Part shown: positions 22,735 through 32,888 of the stretch, piece by piece
How positions within the stretch are numbered: the first letter of the stretch is position 1
Layout of the letters: each line of letters starts with the position of its first letter
Assembly (NCBI GenBank): GCA_026018925.1
Contig: JAKSZU010000027.1
Coordinates: 4,039,531-4,103,530 of the forward strand
DNA: 64,000 nt
Source: Tupaia tana
Taxonomy: Eukaryota > Chordata > Mammalia > Scandentia > Tupaiidae
Reading direction: 5' to 3'
Notes under the pieces: generated by a model
Told to the model about the DNA's origin: nothing
Databases searched by the model: none
Seen by the model: the letters and a program-made list of their open reading frames with translations, nothing else
Made by a program: the position numbers and the translations under genes

Positions 22735-23600
22735 CAGCCCCCGCGTGCGCTCACACAGGTGGACAGCTGGAAGTCGCACTGACACGGGGCCAGTCTGTTG
22801 AAGTCACGCTTCTCTCCTCTAAAGCACGCATTCTGCAATGTTGGGGGTTTTCCGGGCCCGCTTCGCTTCCGGCCTGCAGAGGAAGCTGGCTGGCCGGGCT
22901 GCAATGCACAGGGAGATCTACCAAGAGGGAAGTGGCGCCCCGAGCCAGCCAGCAGCCTGCCCCGTGGCTGCCCGGGCCTGCGCTCGGCCCCAGCTCCTGG
23001 GCACCGCGGGGCGGCGGCTGCAGCCCGCGCCCCACGGCACCCACTCGGGGCGCCCCGGCCCGGCCGCGTGCGCGGGGCGGGTGGGCACCGTCCGGGGCGG
23101 GCGGGGGCGCGGAGCACGTGGCTGCAGGGGCGGGCGTGCCCGTGTCGGCCCTCGGCGTTACCTGTGGCGCAGCAGGGCTCCCCAGCTCCTGCGCCCTGCT
23201 CCTCCCCTCCTCTCTCCCTGTGCAGGGCGCTCGCGAACCCGCCGGGCCCAGCCCGACCTGAAAGAGAACAGGGCGGGCGGGGTGGCGGCGGTGACCAGCG
23301 GCCACGTGACCACGCTCGCGCCGTAACGGCGACCGCCTCCTGCCGCGCGCCCTCCCCGCGCTCCACCTCTCATAACCCCGCGGCCCGCGTGCCCGGGCAG
23401 CTCGTGCGCAGGCGCAAGACGCGCTCGCTCTCCGACCGGGGCTCGGGCCCGCGAGGCCGGAGGTGGGGAGACCGCGGCTGGCCTCGGCGGCGTTGGAGCC
23501 CGGCGGCGCGGGGCGCATGCGCGCGGGTGCCTTTGCATTCTCCCCACCCCCGGCCAAAGCCCGCTCCCCGCGAGTGCGCCGGGAGCCTGGGCACCCGCTA
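22735..23600. promoter_or_regulatory. CpG island, likely promoter and first-exon region
   Basis: About 870 bases of very high GC with dense CpG, sharply different from the AT-rich flanks. It holds several Sp1-like GGGGCGGG boxes (for example near 23075 and 23095), two CACGTG E-boxes (23115-23120 and 23303-23308), a perfect palindromic NRF1-type site GCGCATGCGC (23513-23522) and an NRF1-like TGCGCAGGCGCA (23405-23416). There is no TATA box. These are features of a broad housekeeping-type promoter. A splice-donor-like CACAG|GTAACG reads on the minus strand at about 23158-23167, suggesting a leftward transcript whose first exon ends there. Large open frames on all frames here reflect lack of AT-rich stops, not proven coding. 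No gene name could be assigned. Confidence 0.8.
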
Positions 23601-23609
23601 GGGAATGCT

Positions 23610-23706
23610 AACCAACGGCACCCCCCACCTGCCCACCACCCCCCTATTACCCCCCTGTTACTCCCCATCACCCCCCTACCACTACCACCCACCACCACCA
23701 CCACCT
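23610..23706. repeat. C-rich and CCA simple repeat
   Basis: C-rich tracts (CACCCCCCTATTACCCCCC) grade into a (CCA)n run at 23679-23706, at the edge of the CpG island. Confidence 0.85.
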
Positions 23707-23748
23707 TCCCAGGGTGGGGCTGAAAAGAGAGGATAAGCCAGCCCCTGA

Positions 23749-23784
23749 ACTGTCCTGAGACCCTGGACTGTCCTGAGACCCTGG
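23749..23784 (+). repeat. 18-base perfect tandem duplication
   Basis: ACTGTCCTGAGACCCTGG occurs twice in direct succession (23749-23766 and 23767-23784). Confidence 0.95.
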
Positions 23785-24800
23785 CCCTTTGCCAAAGAAT
23801 GTGTGCATTTCCTGTCCCATGGAAATGACTTTCCATTACACATGTCCCCATAGTTCAGTGACGTCTCACCCACTCATCTGTCAGGTTCTCGGACACTACC
23901 CAGCTCTGCTCGGAGAGCACAGAGACTTTGTCCTACAACCCGTAGAGGAAGCCAAGTTAGGTTTTTTTATAAACCCACAATACTAGACTCGGATTTTATC
24001 CTTCCCTCATGAGCTAACGTTGTGGCACCCCTGTGGGGTCTGATGACTGTCAGAACGCAGGCACTGCCTCAACCCCAGCCCTGCCTTTGGTCTCTGCTTA
24101 ATCATGATTTAAGAGTCCCTTTAACCCGAGCACGCGGGATGCTGGTGTTTCCCCAGTATGAGCGCCTTTGAACGGTAATGCTAATTGGAATGGTAAACGC
24201 TTCAACTAGTAAAAAAGATTTATGGTCTTTTATTAGCCTGTGTTCACAAAGAGATCCAAAGGAATTGATGCTGTCAGTCCAGAAAAAGTCAGAGAACCGA
24301 GTCAGAGAAAGATCAAATTTCCAAAAGTTAGCAAGCTTCAGAGGAAGGGCCTTGTGTGGGAGAGCTTTGTTGCTAGACAAAACACTTCACTTCGTGCCGA
24401 GATTCCCTCTTTTTTTTGTGGCCACTTTCCGTGGCAGAGACCAAAGAAGATGGTGCCGCTCGCCAGATTTAATCAGGGCAAATAAATAAAATGTAAAAAC
24501 TTTCTAACTGGAAATTCTGGCCAGACAAGTCATCATTACTGCCAGATTGGTGAATAATGAGCTGATGGTCAAGGTATGGGACTAACCACCAAATCCCAGA
24601 ATGTGTTGGAATGAATGTTTAAAAGCACTGCTGAGAAACTAGGCAAGTCACAATCCTTAAGACTCCATTCTTAAATGTCTGCAAAAGTGACAGACTCTTT
24701 TCTGAGCTTGCTACTATAGACACCCACAATGTGATGCCACCCCACCCCATAGTTTCAGCTACCTATCAGCTATGCTGATGGTGTCTCGTCTTAAATATCC
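23785..24800. other. Unassigned DNA downstream of the CpG island
   Basis: No recognised exon or repeat. Overlapping frames of 60-103 codons at 24102-24489 lie on both strands without a domain. Confidence 0.4.
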
Positions 24801-25003
24801 AGTCCAGTTCAGACTCTGGTAGACTGTAATTTTGATGGCCCACAACGAACCACATCTGTCAGTATTCTTGTCCTTATGTAATCTTCCACATTTGAATCTG
24901 TGTGGGATATGTCACCTGCTTTACACAATAGGGTGTGACCAAAATGACTCTTACTTCTAGGCTGTGGTCTTAAGATGCTTTACAGTGACAATTTTGAACT
25001 TAT
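24800..25003 (+). mobile_element. MLT1-like MaLR LTR, left half
   Basis: CCACATTTGAATCTGTGTGGG, GTGACCAAAATGACTCTTAC and GGCTGTGGTCTTAAGATGC correspond to the first half of an MLT1 LTR. The right half continues at about 26290, so the LTR was split by later insertions. Confidence 0.65.
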
Positions 25004-25196
25004 CTGAAGTTTGACCTTGTGGAAAACTGAGATGGTTAAGAAATCCCCCTAACTTTTTGTGGTCTGGAAAACAGTTTACTACAAAGAACCCTTCATCCTA
25101 TGACTTAAATGAGATTCACTGTCCTCTCTTTCTCATAAGACTAACAGATGACTCTTTGTTTATCTGTGACAATGCCAAACACAAACTGCTATAGTC
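25004..25196 (+). mobile_element. Unclassified LTR-like sequence, part 1
   Basis: Sequence between the split MLT1 half and the MST-like LTR. It is grouped with 25550-25794 and 26153-26290, which carry a TATA-like box and a polyadenylation signal. Provisional. Confidence 0.4.
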
Positions 25197-25549
25197 TGTC
25201 TGTGTCCCTCCAAAGTGTATGTGTTGAGCCCTTGTAATGGGATTAAGGGATGAAAGCTTAACCTTATAAGGTTGTAAGGTGGAGAAGAGATTAGTGGTTG
25301 GGTGATTAGGACAGGACTTCCACAGTGGAGTTCTGGTGGGTTTATAAGGAGTACAGAGAATGAGACCAGAACAGAGAGAAACTCATGTGGATACAGACTG
25401 AACTATTCTGCTCAAAATTCTGCCCTCAATCATTTTGTAATGCCTTTGGCCTTAGCAGACACCAGAATCATGAGTCAAATAAACCTCTAGATTTATAAAT
25501 TACACAGTCTTGGATCTTTTTGTTAACAATGCAATTGCAGGTTAAGACA
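25197..25549 (+). mobile_element. MST-like MaLR solo LTR
   Basis: Starts TGCTATAGTCTG and ends GTTAAGACA. Internal blocks include GTGTATGTGTTGAGCCC, GTGATTAGGACAGG, TTTATAAGGAGTACAGAG, AATAAACCTC and AAATTACACAGTCTTGG, as in MST-type LTRs of the ERVL-MaLR class. Length 353 bases. Flanking CAAAC and CAGAC (4/5) may be the 5-base target duplication. Confidence 0.8.
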
Positions 25550-25794
25550 CAGACTGCTCCCTTTTTGCCTGAACCTGTTGAGAAAGTCAGATCCTCTTCG
25601 ATTCCCTGTTCTTTGTCTCATGAATGATTGGCTGGAATTGGAACTGTGTGTTCCTTTGAAAATAGCTAAACACAGAGATAAACATTTCTGAGTAACAAAG
25701 CTATCCTCTGATGACAAAAACAATCCAAATGCGAATCATCTCACCTGTAAGCTGTCTACTGCTCCCTATAAAAATATAAAGCAAGGGCCAGCAG
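25550..25794 (+). mobile_element. Unclassified ERV LTR, U3-like part with TATA box
   Basis: Ends with CTATAAAAATATAAAG at about 25766-25781, a TATA-like box immediately left of a SINE insertion. The matching R/U5-like part is at 26153-26290. Family not recognised. Confidence 0.5.
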
Positions 25795-26055
25795 ATGGTG
25801 TAGCAATTATGTCACTGGACTCCCATATGGCCTACCACAGTTCAAGTCCTGGACACAGTGGCTTGAAATTCACCAGGCACGTGTGCATTTGTGCCCAAGA
25901 TCCTGGGAGAAGAATAGAGGAGAAGGGTTTGCCGTGTGGCCATTCCCCCTAGGGGGTGCTTTCTCACTTTCTTTCTTTCTTTCTCTTTGTTTCCGTCTCT
26001 TTCTCTCTCCCCAATAAGTACATGTGCCCTAAGGCAAAAACCTCTTCAAATAAAT
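25795..26055 (+). repeat. tRNA-derived SINE, long form
   Basis: Head GGGCCAGCAGATGGTG, B-box-like AGTTCAAGTCC, GTGCCCAAGATCC, full CT block, GCCCTAAGGCAAAAACCTC end and an (AAAT)n tail. Inserted within the LTR-like sequence. Confidence 0.9.
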
Positions 26056-26096
26056 AAATATATATATGTGTGTGTGTATGTGTATGTATGTATGTA

Positions 26097-26152
<56 letters not shown>
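26056..26152. repeat. TG/TA microsatellite
   Basis: (TA)n(TG)n(TATG)n followed by about 48 bases of pure (TA)n, grown from the SINE tail. Confidence 0.95.
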
Positions 26153-26157
<5 letters not shown>

Positions 26158-26290
26158 AGACCACTCTGCTGAGACACTCTGATCTGTAAATCTGGGGTAC
26201 TCTCTCTATTGCAATTGCCTGAATAAAACCTATTTCCTTATTTGATTTCTATCTTTTATCATAGCTTTCATTTCTGTCCTTTGAGGGCAG
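26153..26290 (+). mobile_element. Unclassified ERV LTR, R/U5-like part
   Basis: CTCTATTGCAATTGCCTGAATAAAACC contains AATAAA at 26222-26227, as in the R region of retroviral LTRs. It continues the sequence interrupted at 25794. Confidence 0.5.
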
Positions 26291-26628
26291 CTTCATATAA
26301 GAACTCCAACTACTCAAGTGTCACACTCTGAGACATCTAACCGAGCCACCTGGAGAGGGCACATGGAGGAAAGCTGAGGCCCTTGGCTAACAACCTCACC
26401 TTTGCTCCCAGCAGACAGCGAGCGCCAGCCTGCCGTGCACGTGGGTGACACCGTCTTGGAAGCAGGCTTTGCAGCGCTATTCAAGGTGCCCCAGCTGGTA
26501 CCACATGGAGCAGAGATGAGCTGTTCTCCACCATGCCCAAATTGCAGAATTATGGGAAAATAAAATATTTGTATTAAGTCACTAAATTTTGTGGTGGTTT
26601 GTTAGATATTAATAAGTAACCAGAATAG
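26290..26628 (+). mobile_element. MLT1-like MaLR LTR, right half
   Basis: GCCACCTGGAGAGGGCACATGG, ACACCGTCTTGGAAGCAGG, CAGAGATGAGCTGTTC, CCCAAATTGCAGAATTATG, then ACTAAATTTTGTGGTGGTTTG and AAGTAACC. These are the second half and 3' end of an MLT1C-like LTR. Confidence 0.75.
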
Positions 26629-27019
26629 GCCTGTATATCCAGCCGTTTGCTAGGGAAGTGTCTCCGGTGGTCCCACTGGTACCTTAAACTCATCTGCTCC
26701 AGCTGAGTTTTTCAGATTTCCTCCAAATCGAACCCTCTTTCTGTATCCTTTACCACTGGTGGTGCCACTATCCCTGGAGGACCCTCAGCAAAAAGCCTGG
26801 GAGCCTCCCTTCCCCTCCTTGTCCTGCAACGCTCAGCTCCAAAAGCCCTTCGCACCTCAGATCCTCCTCATTTTGCTCCTGAACTTCTGAGGATAAACTG
26901 GTTCCTCCACATGTCAAGAAAGAGTCACTCAGACACTCAATGACCCTAGAACTGTCTTGTCAGGCAGGAAGTGAGGAGATGTGGAAAGCCAACCCAGTCA
27001 TCTCCCGTCACCTATGTCC

Positions 27020-27068
27020 CAGTGGTTCCTAGCTTGGAAGGTCCATTTAGCCTCATTGAGAACCACTG
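27020..27068. mobile_element. Internally deleted MER20/MER5-like hAT remnant
   Basis: A 49-base stretch beginning CAGTGGTTC and ending GAACCACTG, the terminal inverted repeats of MER20/MER5-class elements, with almost all of the interior gone. Confidence 0.5.
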
Positions 27069-27883
27069 AAATGACCTCATGGTTTAGGCCACAATCTTAG
27101 CTGTAGAGATCCACGTCCCCTCTGGGTTCGCACATGCTTATTCCTTAAGAAACAATCTGAGGGGTCTGTTAGTCCCCAGTCAGTACAGACAAGGCAGAGA
27201 GTGGCCTGCAATCTAATCCATGAAAAAGAAACTAAAGTATTAAAACTGATGATTAATAACACCATAAAACATAAATATTGCATAAAAATCATTTTGAGTT
27301 ATGCTACTTATAATACAATTCATGCATTTAAGATAGAAAAATTAAATTTGGACCAACGTCAACATTCTTAGAAAAATAGCAACTACAACGTTTGGATTTG
27401 TAGCTATTTGCGTGCCAGTCGATTCTCTACTTCAGCACCTACGTGCATTCTCTATCTCGGGGCATGAAAGAAAGCGAAGCACAAAAACTGCAAGTGTTTT
27501 CTAGGAAAGGCGGAAGCTGAGGGGCCAGACCTTGTCTAGGACTATGTCTCTCCTGAGCTTCTGCAAATGTGCACACTCAGCCTGGGCCCACTCTGGGCAA
27601 AGCTCTCTCCTAGCTCTTTCCTCTTCCACCCGTCCCTACTTGCCCAGGTAGACAGGGCATCCTCAGGTTCTGAAATAGCCACGGCAGCTAGACTAACGTG
27701 ATCAGAGGATGGACATCTTGCCCTATGTGCAGTAGAACATGAAAGCATTGTGGTAAGGATGTGCTGTGTGTCGGACTGTTAAGAAAATAAGAAAGGACTC
27801 AATCGCAGCACAGTCAGCAGCAAATTGATCTGCAGTGCTGGAAGCCGCCTGTCCATGGGTTCAGATCCCTCAGTCAACTTGAA
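27069..27883. other. Unassigned DNA
   Basis: No gene or named repeat recognised. The frame at 27542-27748 (minus) has no domain. Confidence 0.4.
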
Positions 27884-27895
27884 AACATTCCAGGT

Positions 27896-28189
27896 TGGGA
27901 ACCAGCAGTTAGCATAATGGCTATGTCGCTGGACTCCCACGTAGTCGACCACGGTTCATGTCCCAGACCCGGTGGCTTAAAACTCACGCCGGGCGCGTGT
28001 GCGTGTGTGCCCAAGATCCCGAGAGGAGAATGGAGGAGAAGGGATTGCAGCGTGACCATCCCCTCTGGGGGGTGATTTCTCGCTTTCTGTCTCTCTGTCT
28101 CTCTCTGTCTGGCGAGCGCACATGCCCTATAGCGAAAACCTCTCCAAAAAAAAAAAAAAAAAAGAAAAAGAAAAGAAAAAAAAAAAAAC
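27896..28189 (+). repeat. tRNA-derived SINE, long form, young copy
   Basis: Near-consensus copy: head GGGAACCAGCAGTTAGC, A-box-like TAGCATAATGG, B-box-like GGTTCATGTCC, GCCGGGCGCGTGTGC, GATCCCGAGAGGAG, TGGCGAGCGCACATGCCC end and an A-rich tail. Many CpGs are intact. The perfect duplication AACATTCCAGGT flanks it at 27884-27895 and 28190-28201. Confidence 0.95.
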
Positions 28190-28197
28190 AACATTCC

Positions 28198-28200
<3 letters not shown>

Positions 28201-28235
<35 letters not shown>
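28201..28235. repeat. TA microsatellite
   Basis: About 35 bases of pure (TA)n directly after the target-site duplication of the preceding SINE. Confidence 0.97.
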
Positions 28236-28237
<2 letters not shown>

Positions 28238-28561
28238 GTGTCCAAGATCCTGACAAACTGGAGGGCTCGGGAATATAACTGCAACTTAAGAGTCTATCAA
28301 ATTATCAAAGACATTTCTCTCTTGTTGAAAGCAAGTCACAGGTCCCTTCTACATTAAGGGGAGGGTATTACATGAGAAATGTGTACCAGGAGGCAGTGAA
28401 AATTGAGAGCTCTCCAAGAACGTGTCTGCCAAAGGTATGAGTACGTATAAATAAATTACAAGTATATGGTCAATTAAATGAAGAAACTGGGTTAGAATCA
28501 CAGGCTAGTTCAAGAGAATGACCAGATGCTTGCTCAAATGTATTAACGATTTAAGAATGAT

Positions 28562-28740
28562 GGGACCAGCAGCTGGCATGGTGGTTAAGGGCACTGGACT
28601 CCCACATGGCCAACCATGGTTCGAGTCCCAGATCTGGTGACTTGCTTTCTCAGTTTCTCTCTCTCTCTCTCTGTCCCTCTCTGGTCAAATTAAAATAAAT
28701 AAACACACAAATAAAGTTAAATAAAAAATAATTCTTTAAA
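28562..28740 (+). repeat. tRNA-derived SINE, short form
   Basis: GGGACCAGCAGCTGGCATGG head, GGTTCGAGTCC B box, GACTTGCTTTCTCAG, CT block and GGTCAAATTAAAATAAAT end with an A-rich tail. Confidence 0.9.
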
Positions 28741-29085
28741 AACAATGACATAAGAGGAAGAGAGTCTATCTCCGAAGTTGTTCCAATCTGAAAGCATGAA
28801 CCACAACTCATCAGCATTAATAGGAGAGTCCCTCGCATCACCAGCCAGTTTTGCTATGTTGAGTGCCTGTCTAGAACTTCCTTCGAAAGGTGACTGAAAT
28901 ATGAACATTGGAGACACACCACATCTCTCTGCTAATCTGAGAATGTACAGCAAAAATGTCCGAGTCAATCCTTGGTGTATTCCAGTCTGTTTCACCCATT
29001 TGACTAGCCAGCCAAAAGCACTAAGCAGGCACACGAGAAGACAGATGCACGAGAACCAACAGCAGGAGAGATATTCATTAGCTAT
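28741..29085 (-). other. Stop-free minus-strand frame of about 125 codons, unidentified
   Basis: From a stop at about 29100 leftwards the minus strand stays open into the SINE edge. Residues include WLVKWVKQTGIHQGLTRTF, CGVSPMFIFQSPFEG and LAGDARDSPINADELWFML. The upstream half is hydrophobic. I do not recognise the protein. No ATG begins the frame (the first usable codon is GTG at 29034), and it lies just downstream of an antisense LTR, so it may be an old retroelement internal part or chance. No splice sites were established. Confidence 0.35.
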
Positions 29086-29570
29086 TGTTATAACACTGCT
29101 TCATGACAAGCAACCCTGATATGTCAATGACCTGCAAAAACACTCATTTTTCTCACTCAGGAATTACAGTTGGCTGTAGTTCATGTGATCTTGCCTGAGC
29201 TTGGCTAGGCCTGGGATAGGCTGGAGTCCAGGCTTCGGATGGGTTCAGGTCTGTTCCACATGTATTCTTCACTCTGGGACCAGTAGCTCCACAGGGCATG
29301 CTCGTGTTTTCCTCGTAGAAGTGACGAGGTGCAGAGAATAATAGAAACATTCTATGTCTCTTACTGCTTTGGCTCAAAACTGGTGTGCTATCACTTTTGC
29401 CTACATTGTGTTGACTTAAGCCAATCGTGGCGACACCCAATACTCAATATGCTACGGACATATTTTCTGCCTACTTTAGTGGGAAGCAACGCAAAGTTCA
29501 TGGCAGAGGACGTGGTAAACAATTCCAATATAGGGAGGGACTGAAGGACAGGAAATAATTCACAAGGCAA
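29085..29570 (-). mobile_element. MLT1-like MaLR LTR, antisense
   Basis: The plus strand reads as the reverse of an LTR: TGACCTGCAAAAACACTC, TGATCTTGCCTGAGCTTGGC, then AGCCAATCGTGGCGACACCC, GGAAGCAACGCAAAGTTCATGG and ATAGGGAGGGACTGAAGG. These are typical of MLT1-class LTRs in reverse. The exact subfamily is uncertain. Confidence 0.6.
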
Positions 29571-30206
29571 GCAAGCGCGGGTAGCCAATCATAGAAGCCA
29601 GTGAGTTGCCTGCAACACCACGTGAGCTTCCTGACTGATCTGAACGAGCAAGCTGTGACATTGTGTAGCTAACAGCCCAGGCCATGCATCGGAACAGCAT
29701 TGTGCTCCCTCCATATGCGATCCTCTGTAAAATACAAAATCTACTTTATAGTCATATAATAAAGGTAAAGATTTTACAAGCACCAGGGCCTTAAAAATGA
29801 TGGTTCCCATGGCAAATATAACATAGCCTTTCGTGCCCATACAGGGGAAGACGGAAGTCCTAACTATAAACAGTAATGGGAAATCATGCATATTCAGGGA
29901 TGAGGGTGGTGAAAGAGTTATGAGTTCGGTTAGAAAAATTACTTTGGGAATTTCATCTTATAGACGAAGCCTCAAGTAATATACAGCGTAATACAAGTAA
30001 ATGTTTAGTAGGTGACTGGATGAAGTCATTTTCCCTCATTCAAAGAGGCGCAATGTGGTAATCCAAATAAGAAACACGTCTACGTATTTTCTTAGCTGCG
30101 TTACGGACAATGCCTATATTTTATTCCATGTTTTGGTTTAAAAGATCAGCGTTTTCTTTCACTAATATTTCTTTGTGGGGATTATGTCGTCATACATGTG
30201 CTGACC
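29571..30206. other. Unassigned DNA
   Basis: No gene or named repeat recognised. The 100-codon minus frame (29589-29891) has no domain. Confidence 0.4.
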
Positions 30207-30462
30207 TCAGGCCAGCAGGTGGCATAGAGTTTAATGCAGTTGGATCCCACATGGCCAACCATGCCATTTGTCTCTGCCTCTGTGGCTTGAAAATCACTCC
30301 AGGTACGCGTGTGTGTGCCTACTCAAATCCTGAGAGGACCATGGAGGAGAAGGGATTGCAGGGAGGTCATCCCCCCCCAGAGAGGAGGGGGATTTCTCAC
30401 TTACCCTCTCTCTCTGGGTCTCTGACCAGCGAGTGCATGTGCCCTATAGCAAAAAAAAAAAA
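30207..30462 (+). repeat. tRNA-derived SINE, long form, diverged head
   Basis: GGCCAGCAGGTGGCATAG head, TGTGTGTGCCTACTC, AGGAGAAGGGATTGCAGG, CT block and GCCCTATAGC end with an A tail. The B-box segment is damaged. Confidence 0.85.
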
Positions 30463-30637
30463 GTTTTTAAAGATAAAAATTTAAAGTGTTAGCCTTATGA
30501 GCCAAATAGACTTTTTTTTGTTTTTTGGTTTACTTTTTGACCTATCAAACCCTCTAATGACCATGTTTCTAATTTAATAATTATTTAACTGTATAATAAA
30601 AATAAATTATTATGGACTATTTCACAGGTTGCCATTT

Positions 30638-30833
30638 TTTTAAAGAATTATTTTTTATTTAACTTCATTTTTTTATCTGTTTATTTATTTATTTTAATTT
30701 GACCAGAGAGGGACAGAGTGAGAGAAAGGGGGGGGGGGAGTGAGAAAGCAAACCGCCAGGTCCAGGACTCGAACCATAGTCGGCCATGTGGAAATCCAGC
30801 ACCCTCAACCACCATGCCACCTGCCGGCCCCCC
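30638..30833 (-). repeat. tRNA-derived SINE, short form, with target-site duplication
   Basis: T-rich left end (A-tail reversed), TTTGACCAGAGAGGGAC, AGGACTCGAACCATAGTCGG and head CCACCTGCCGGCCCCCC. The 13-base duplication CAGGTTGCCATTT lies at 30625-30637 and 30834-30846. Confidence 0.92.
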
Positions 30834-30846
30834 CAGGTTGCCATTT

Positions 30847-31985
30847 AACTTAGTTACTTGAAGGACATTATATATTAGGCTATATTTAACTAATTAATTT
30901 AAATTTAATTTGAGACATCAGAATTGAAGCTTCTATCAAAAAATATTTTAAAAAACATAATTCTATTCCTTCAAATATAATGCTATTCCTTCCAAATTCT
31001 GTAGTGTCATAATAAGTGTCACATATGTAGCCAACTCTCCCTGATATCCAATTATCAATTCATTTATGTATGCCTTAAGACATGAACAGATGTATTCCTG
31101 AAAAACTGGAGTACAGCTAAATTCCATATATGAGACTGTTCTCTCATTTAACTTTCATGTCGCATGTGGAAACATTGAAGGTAGTTACAGGACAAAGCCC
31201 TTAGAAGCACGTCAATATCTTGGGTTAGCAAAGGGGCTGCCGAGGGGTGTCTGAGAGGCCACCCTACGATTCCTTGTTAAGATGCCCACAAACACACAGA
31301 AAAGGAGGGCAATTGGACTGTGGCACTCTAGACGTAAAAGGTGAGAACAGACCAGTTGGTCAAGTTCAGGTGGAATTTCAATGAACTGTGTCATTGGTGA
31401 CGGCGATGGACTGAGAACACACTCTCAAACTACCTTCCCTGAGTCCCTCCCTCTGAAGCCACACGTGACAGATGGACTCAAAAGCCCAGAGCGAATCGGC
31501 ACAACCCTATTGTCCGCATTTCCCTCCAGTACGCAGGTACTCAGGTACTTTACCGAAGGAGCCAGTGGGAGCTAAAGATGTCACTCGCTTCCTTTCCTCC
31601 AGCCACCCTCGATCTCCCCACGCTTTACAAAGCAACTTCAGCCTGCAACACAGCAGAAAGACGAGAACGTGACACAAATAAGATACGTCTCGGGATTCTC
31701 CGTTACCTATGAGAAGTGCTGTAAGTGAAATGGAGACAGGGAATGAGGGAGACTGCTGGGGGAGTAGATTCTGCTCCCATGCCATCACCTTCACAGAACA
31801 CCTGCAAACTGCCTCGTCAGAGAAAACGCAACGTCGGACCAGCAGGCATTTATTAATGTCCGAGGGCAGCATTTCTCAACGGAGGCACTGTTGGTTTGGG
31901 AAGGGAAGTGTTGTTGTTGTTGTTGGTTTGTTTGTTTCACGCGGGATAGGTGGCTTGACTGGCTCTCATTTAATTCAGGGAGTCC
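30847..31985. other. Unassigned DNA
   Basis: The left part is AT-rich. 31200-31900 has moderate GC and overlapping frames on both strands (up to 121 codons, minus, 31507-31872) without a domain. A (TTG)n tract lies at 31911-31925. Confidence 0.4.
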
Positions 31986-32480
31986 CCCTGTCTTCCAGTT
32001 ATTAATGTTGTGAACAAACCACTCCGAACGTGGTGGCCTGGAACAATAATCTTCTCTGCTCACAGATTCGGTGGGTGAAGAATTGGACAGGACACGTGTA
32101 AGGATGACTTGTCTCTTCTTTACACCATCTGGACCTCAGCTAGGAAAGTTGGAAAGGTGGGGCGTCAGCGGGCAGGGACTGGAACCACCTGAATGCTCTT
32201 CCCGTCACACATCTGGCACGGGGCAGGGAGTATGCCCATCAGAAGGCCTGCCTGGGGCCTCTGCATGTGGTTTCTCTTCGTTCCAGCGTGATAGCCTTAA
32301 GATAATCGGACTCACACGTGGCGGCCTAGAACTGGTCCGAGGATGACTGTTCCAGGGCGCAGGGTGAAACATTCACGGTCTTTTCTGGCCTTACCGTAAG
32401 CATGGTAGGCTCTGCTTCCATCACATTCTTTTGATTACCAGTGAATCTACGCACCCCCAGATTTGAGGTTAGGAGCAGAC
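31985..32480 (-). mobile_element. MLT1-like MaLR LTR, antisense
   Basis: GTGAACAAACCACTCCGAACG, GGTGGCCTGGAACAATAATC, TGCTCACAGATTCGGTGGGTG, CTGGACCTCAGCTAGGAAAG, CACATCTGGCACGGGGC and GGCGGCCTAGAACTGG follow the reversed order of an MLT1 LTR. Confidence 0.8.
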
Positions 32481-32541
32481 TCACTTTTCAGTGGGAAGAC
32501 TGTTAAAGGCCTTATTGGACTGTCCTTAGAAAATAAAATCT

Positions 32542-32800
32542 AGGGCCAGCAGGTGGTAGGGTGGTTAAGGTGCTGAACTTCCACGTAAACAACTGCAGTG
32601 CAAGCCCTGGACCCAGCAATTGGGAGCTCAGGCCGGGTGTATGTTCATGCATACCCCAAATCCCTAGAGGAGAATGGAGGAGAAGGAGCTGTGGCATGGC
32701 CATCCCCCTAGGGGTGATTTCTCACTTTCCCTCTCTCGGTCTCTCTCTCTGGCAAGTGCACATGCCCTGTGATCAAAACCTAAAAGAGAAAAGAAAATCT
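32542..32800 (+). repeat. tRNA-derived SINE, long form
   Basis: GGGCCAGCAGGTGGTAGG head, ATACCCCAAATCCCTAGAGG, GGCATGGCCATCCCCC, CT block and GGCAAGTGCACATGCCC end. Confidence 0.9.
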
Positions 32801-32888
32801 GTTACAACCTGTCACTGAGACACTCTATTTCTTATATGGCTCACATAACATCTAACACAAATTTAACCACTTAGACAACACAAGTTAC

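Noticed and set aside
22665-23851. Very long overlapping open frames (up to 366 codons) on both strands in the CpG island
   Set aside because: High GC removes stop codons in every frame. The translations are Ala/Gly/Pro/Arg-rich without any domain, and they overlap each other on both strands.
24420-24490. Possible ribosomal-protein or YY1-type start region (AAGATGGTGCCGC)
   Set aside because: Only a dozen codons precede a stop, no parent mRNA was recognised, and the motif alone is weak.
25936-26172. Tyr/Ile-rich frames through the TA/TG microsatellite (also at 28.2 and 36.0 kb)
   Set aside because: Simple-repeat translation.
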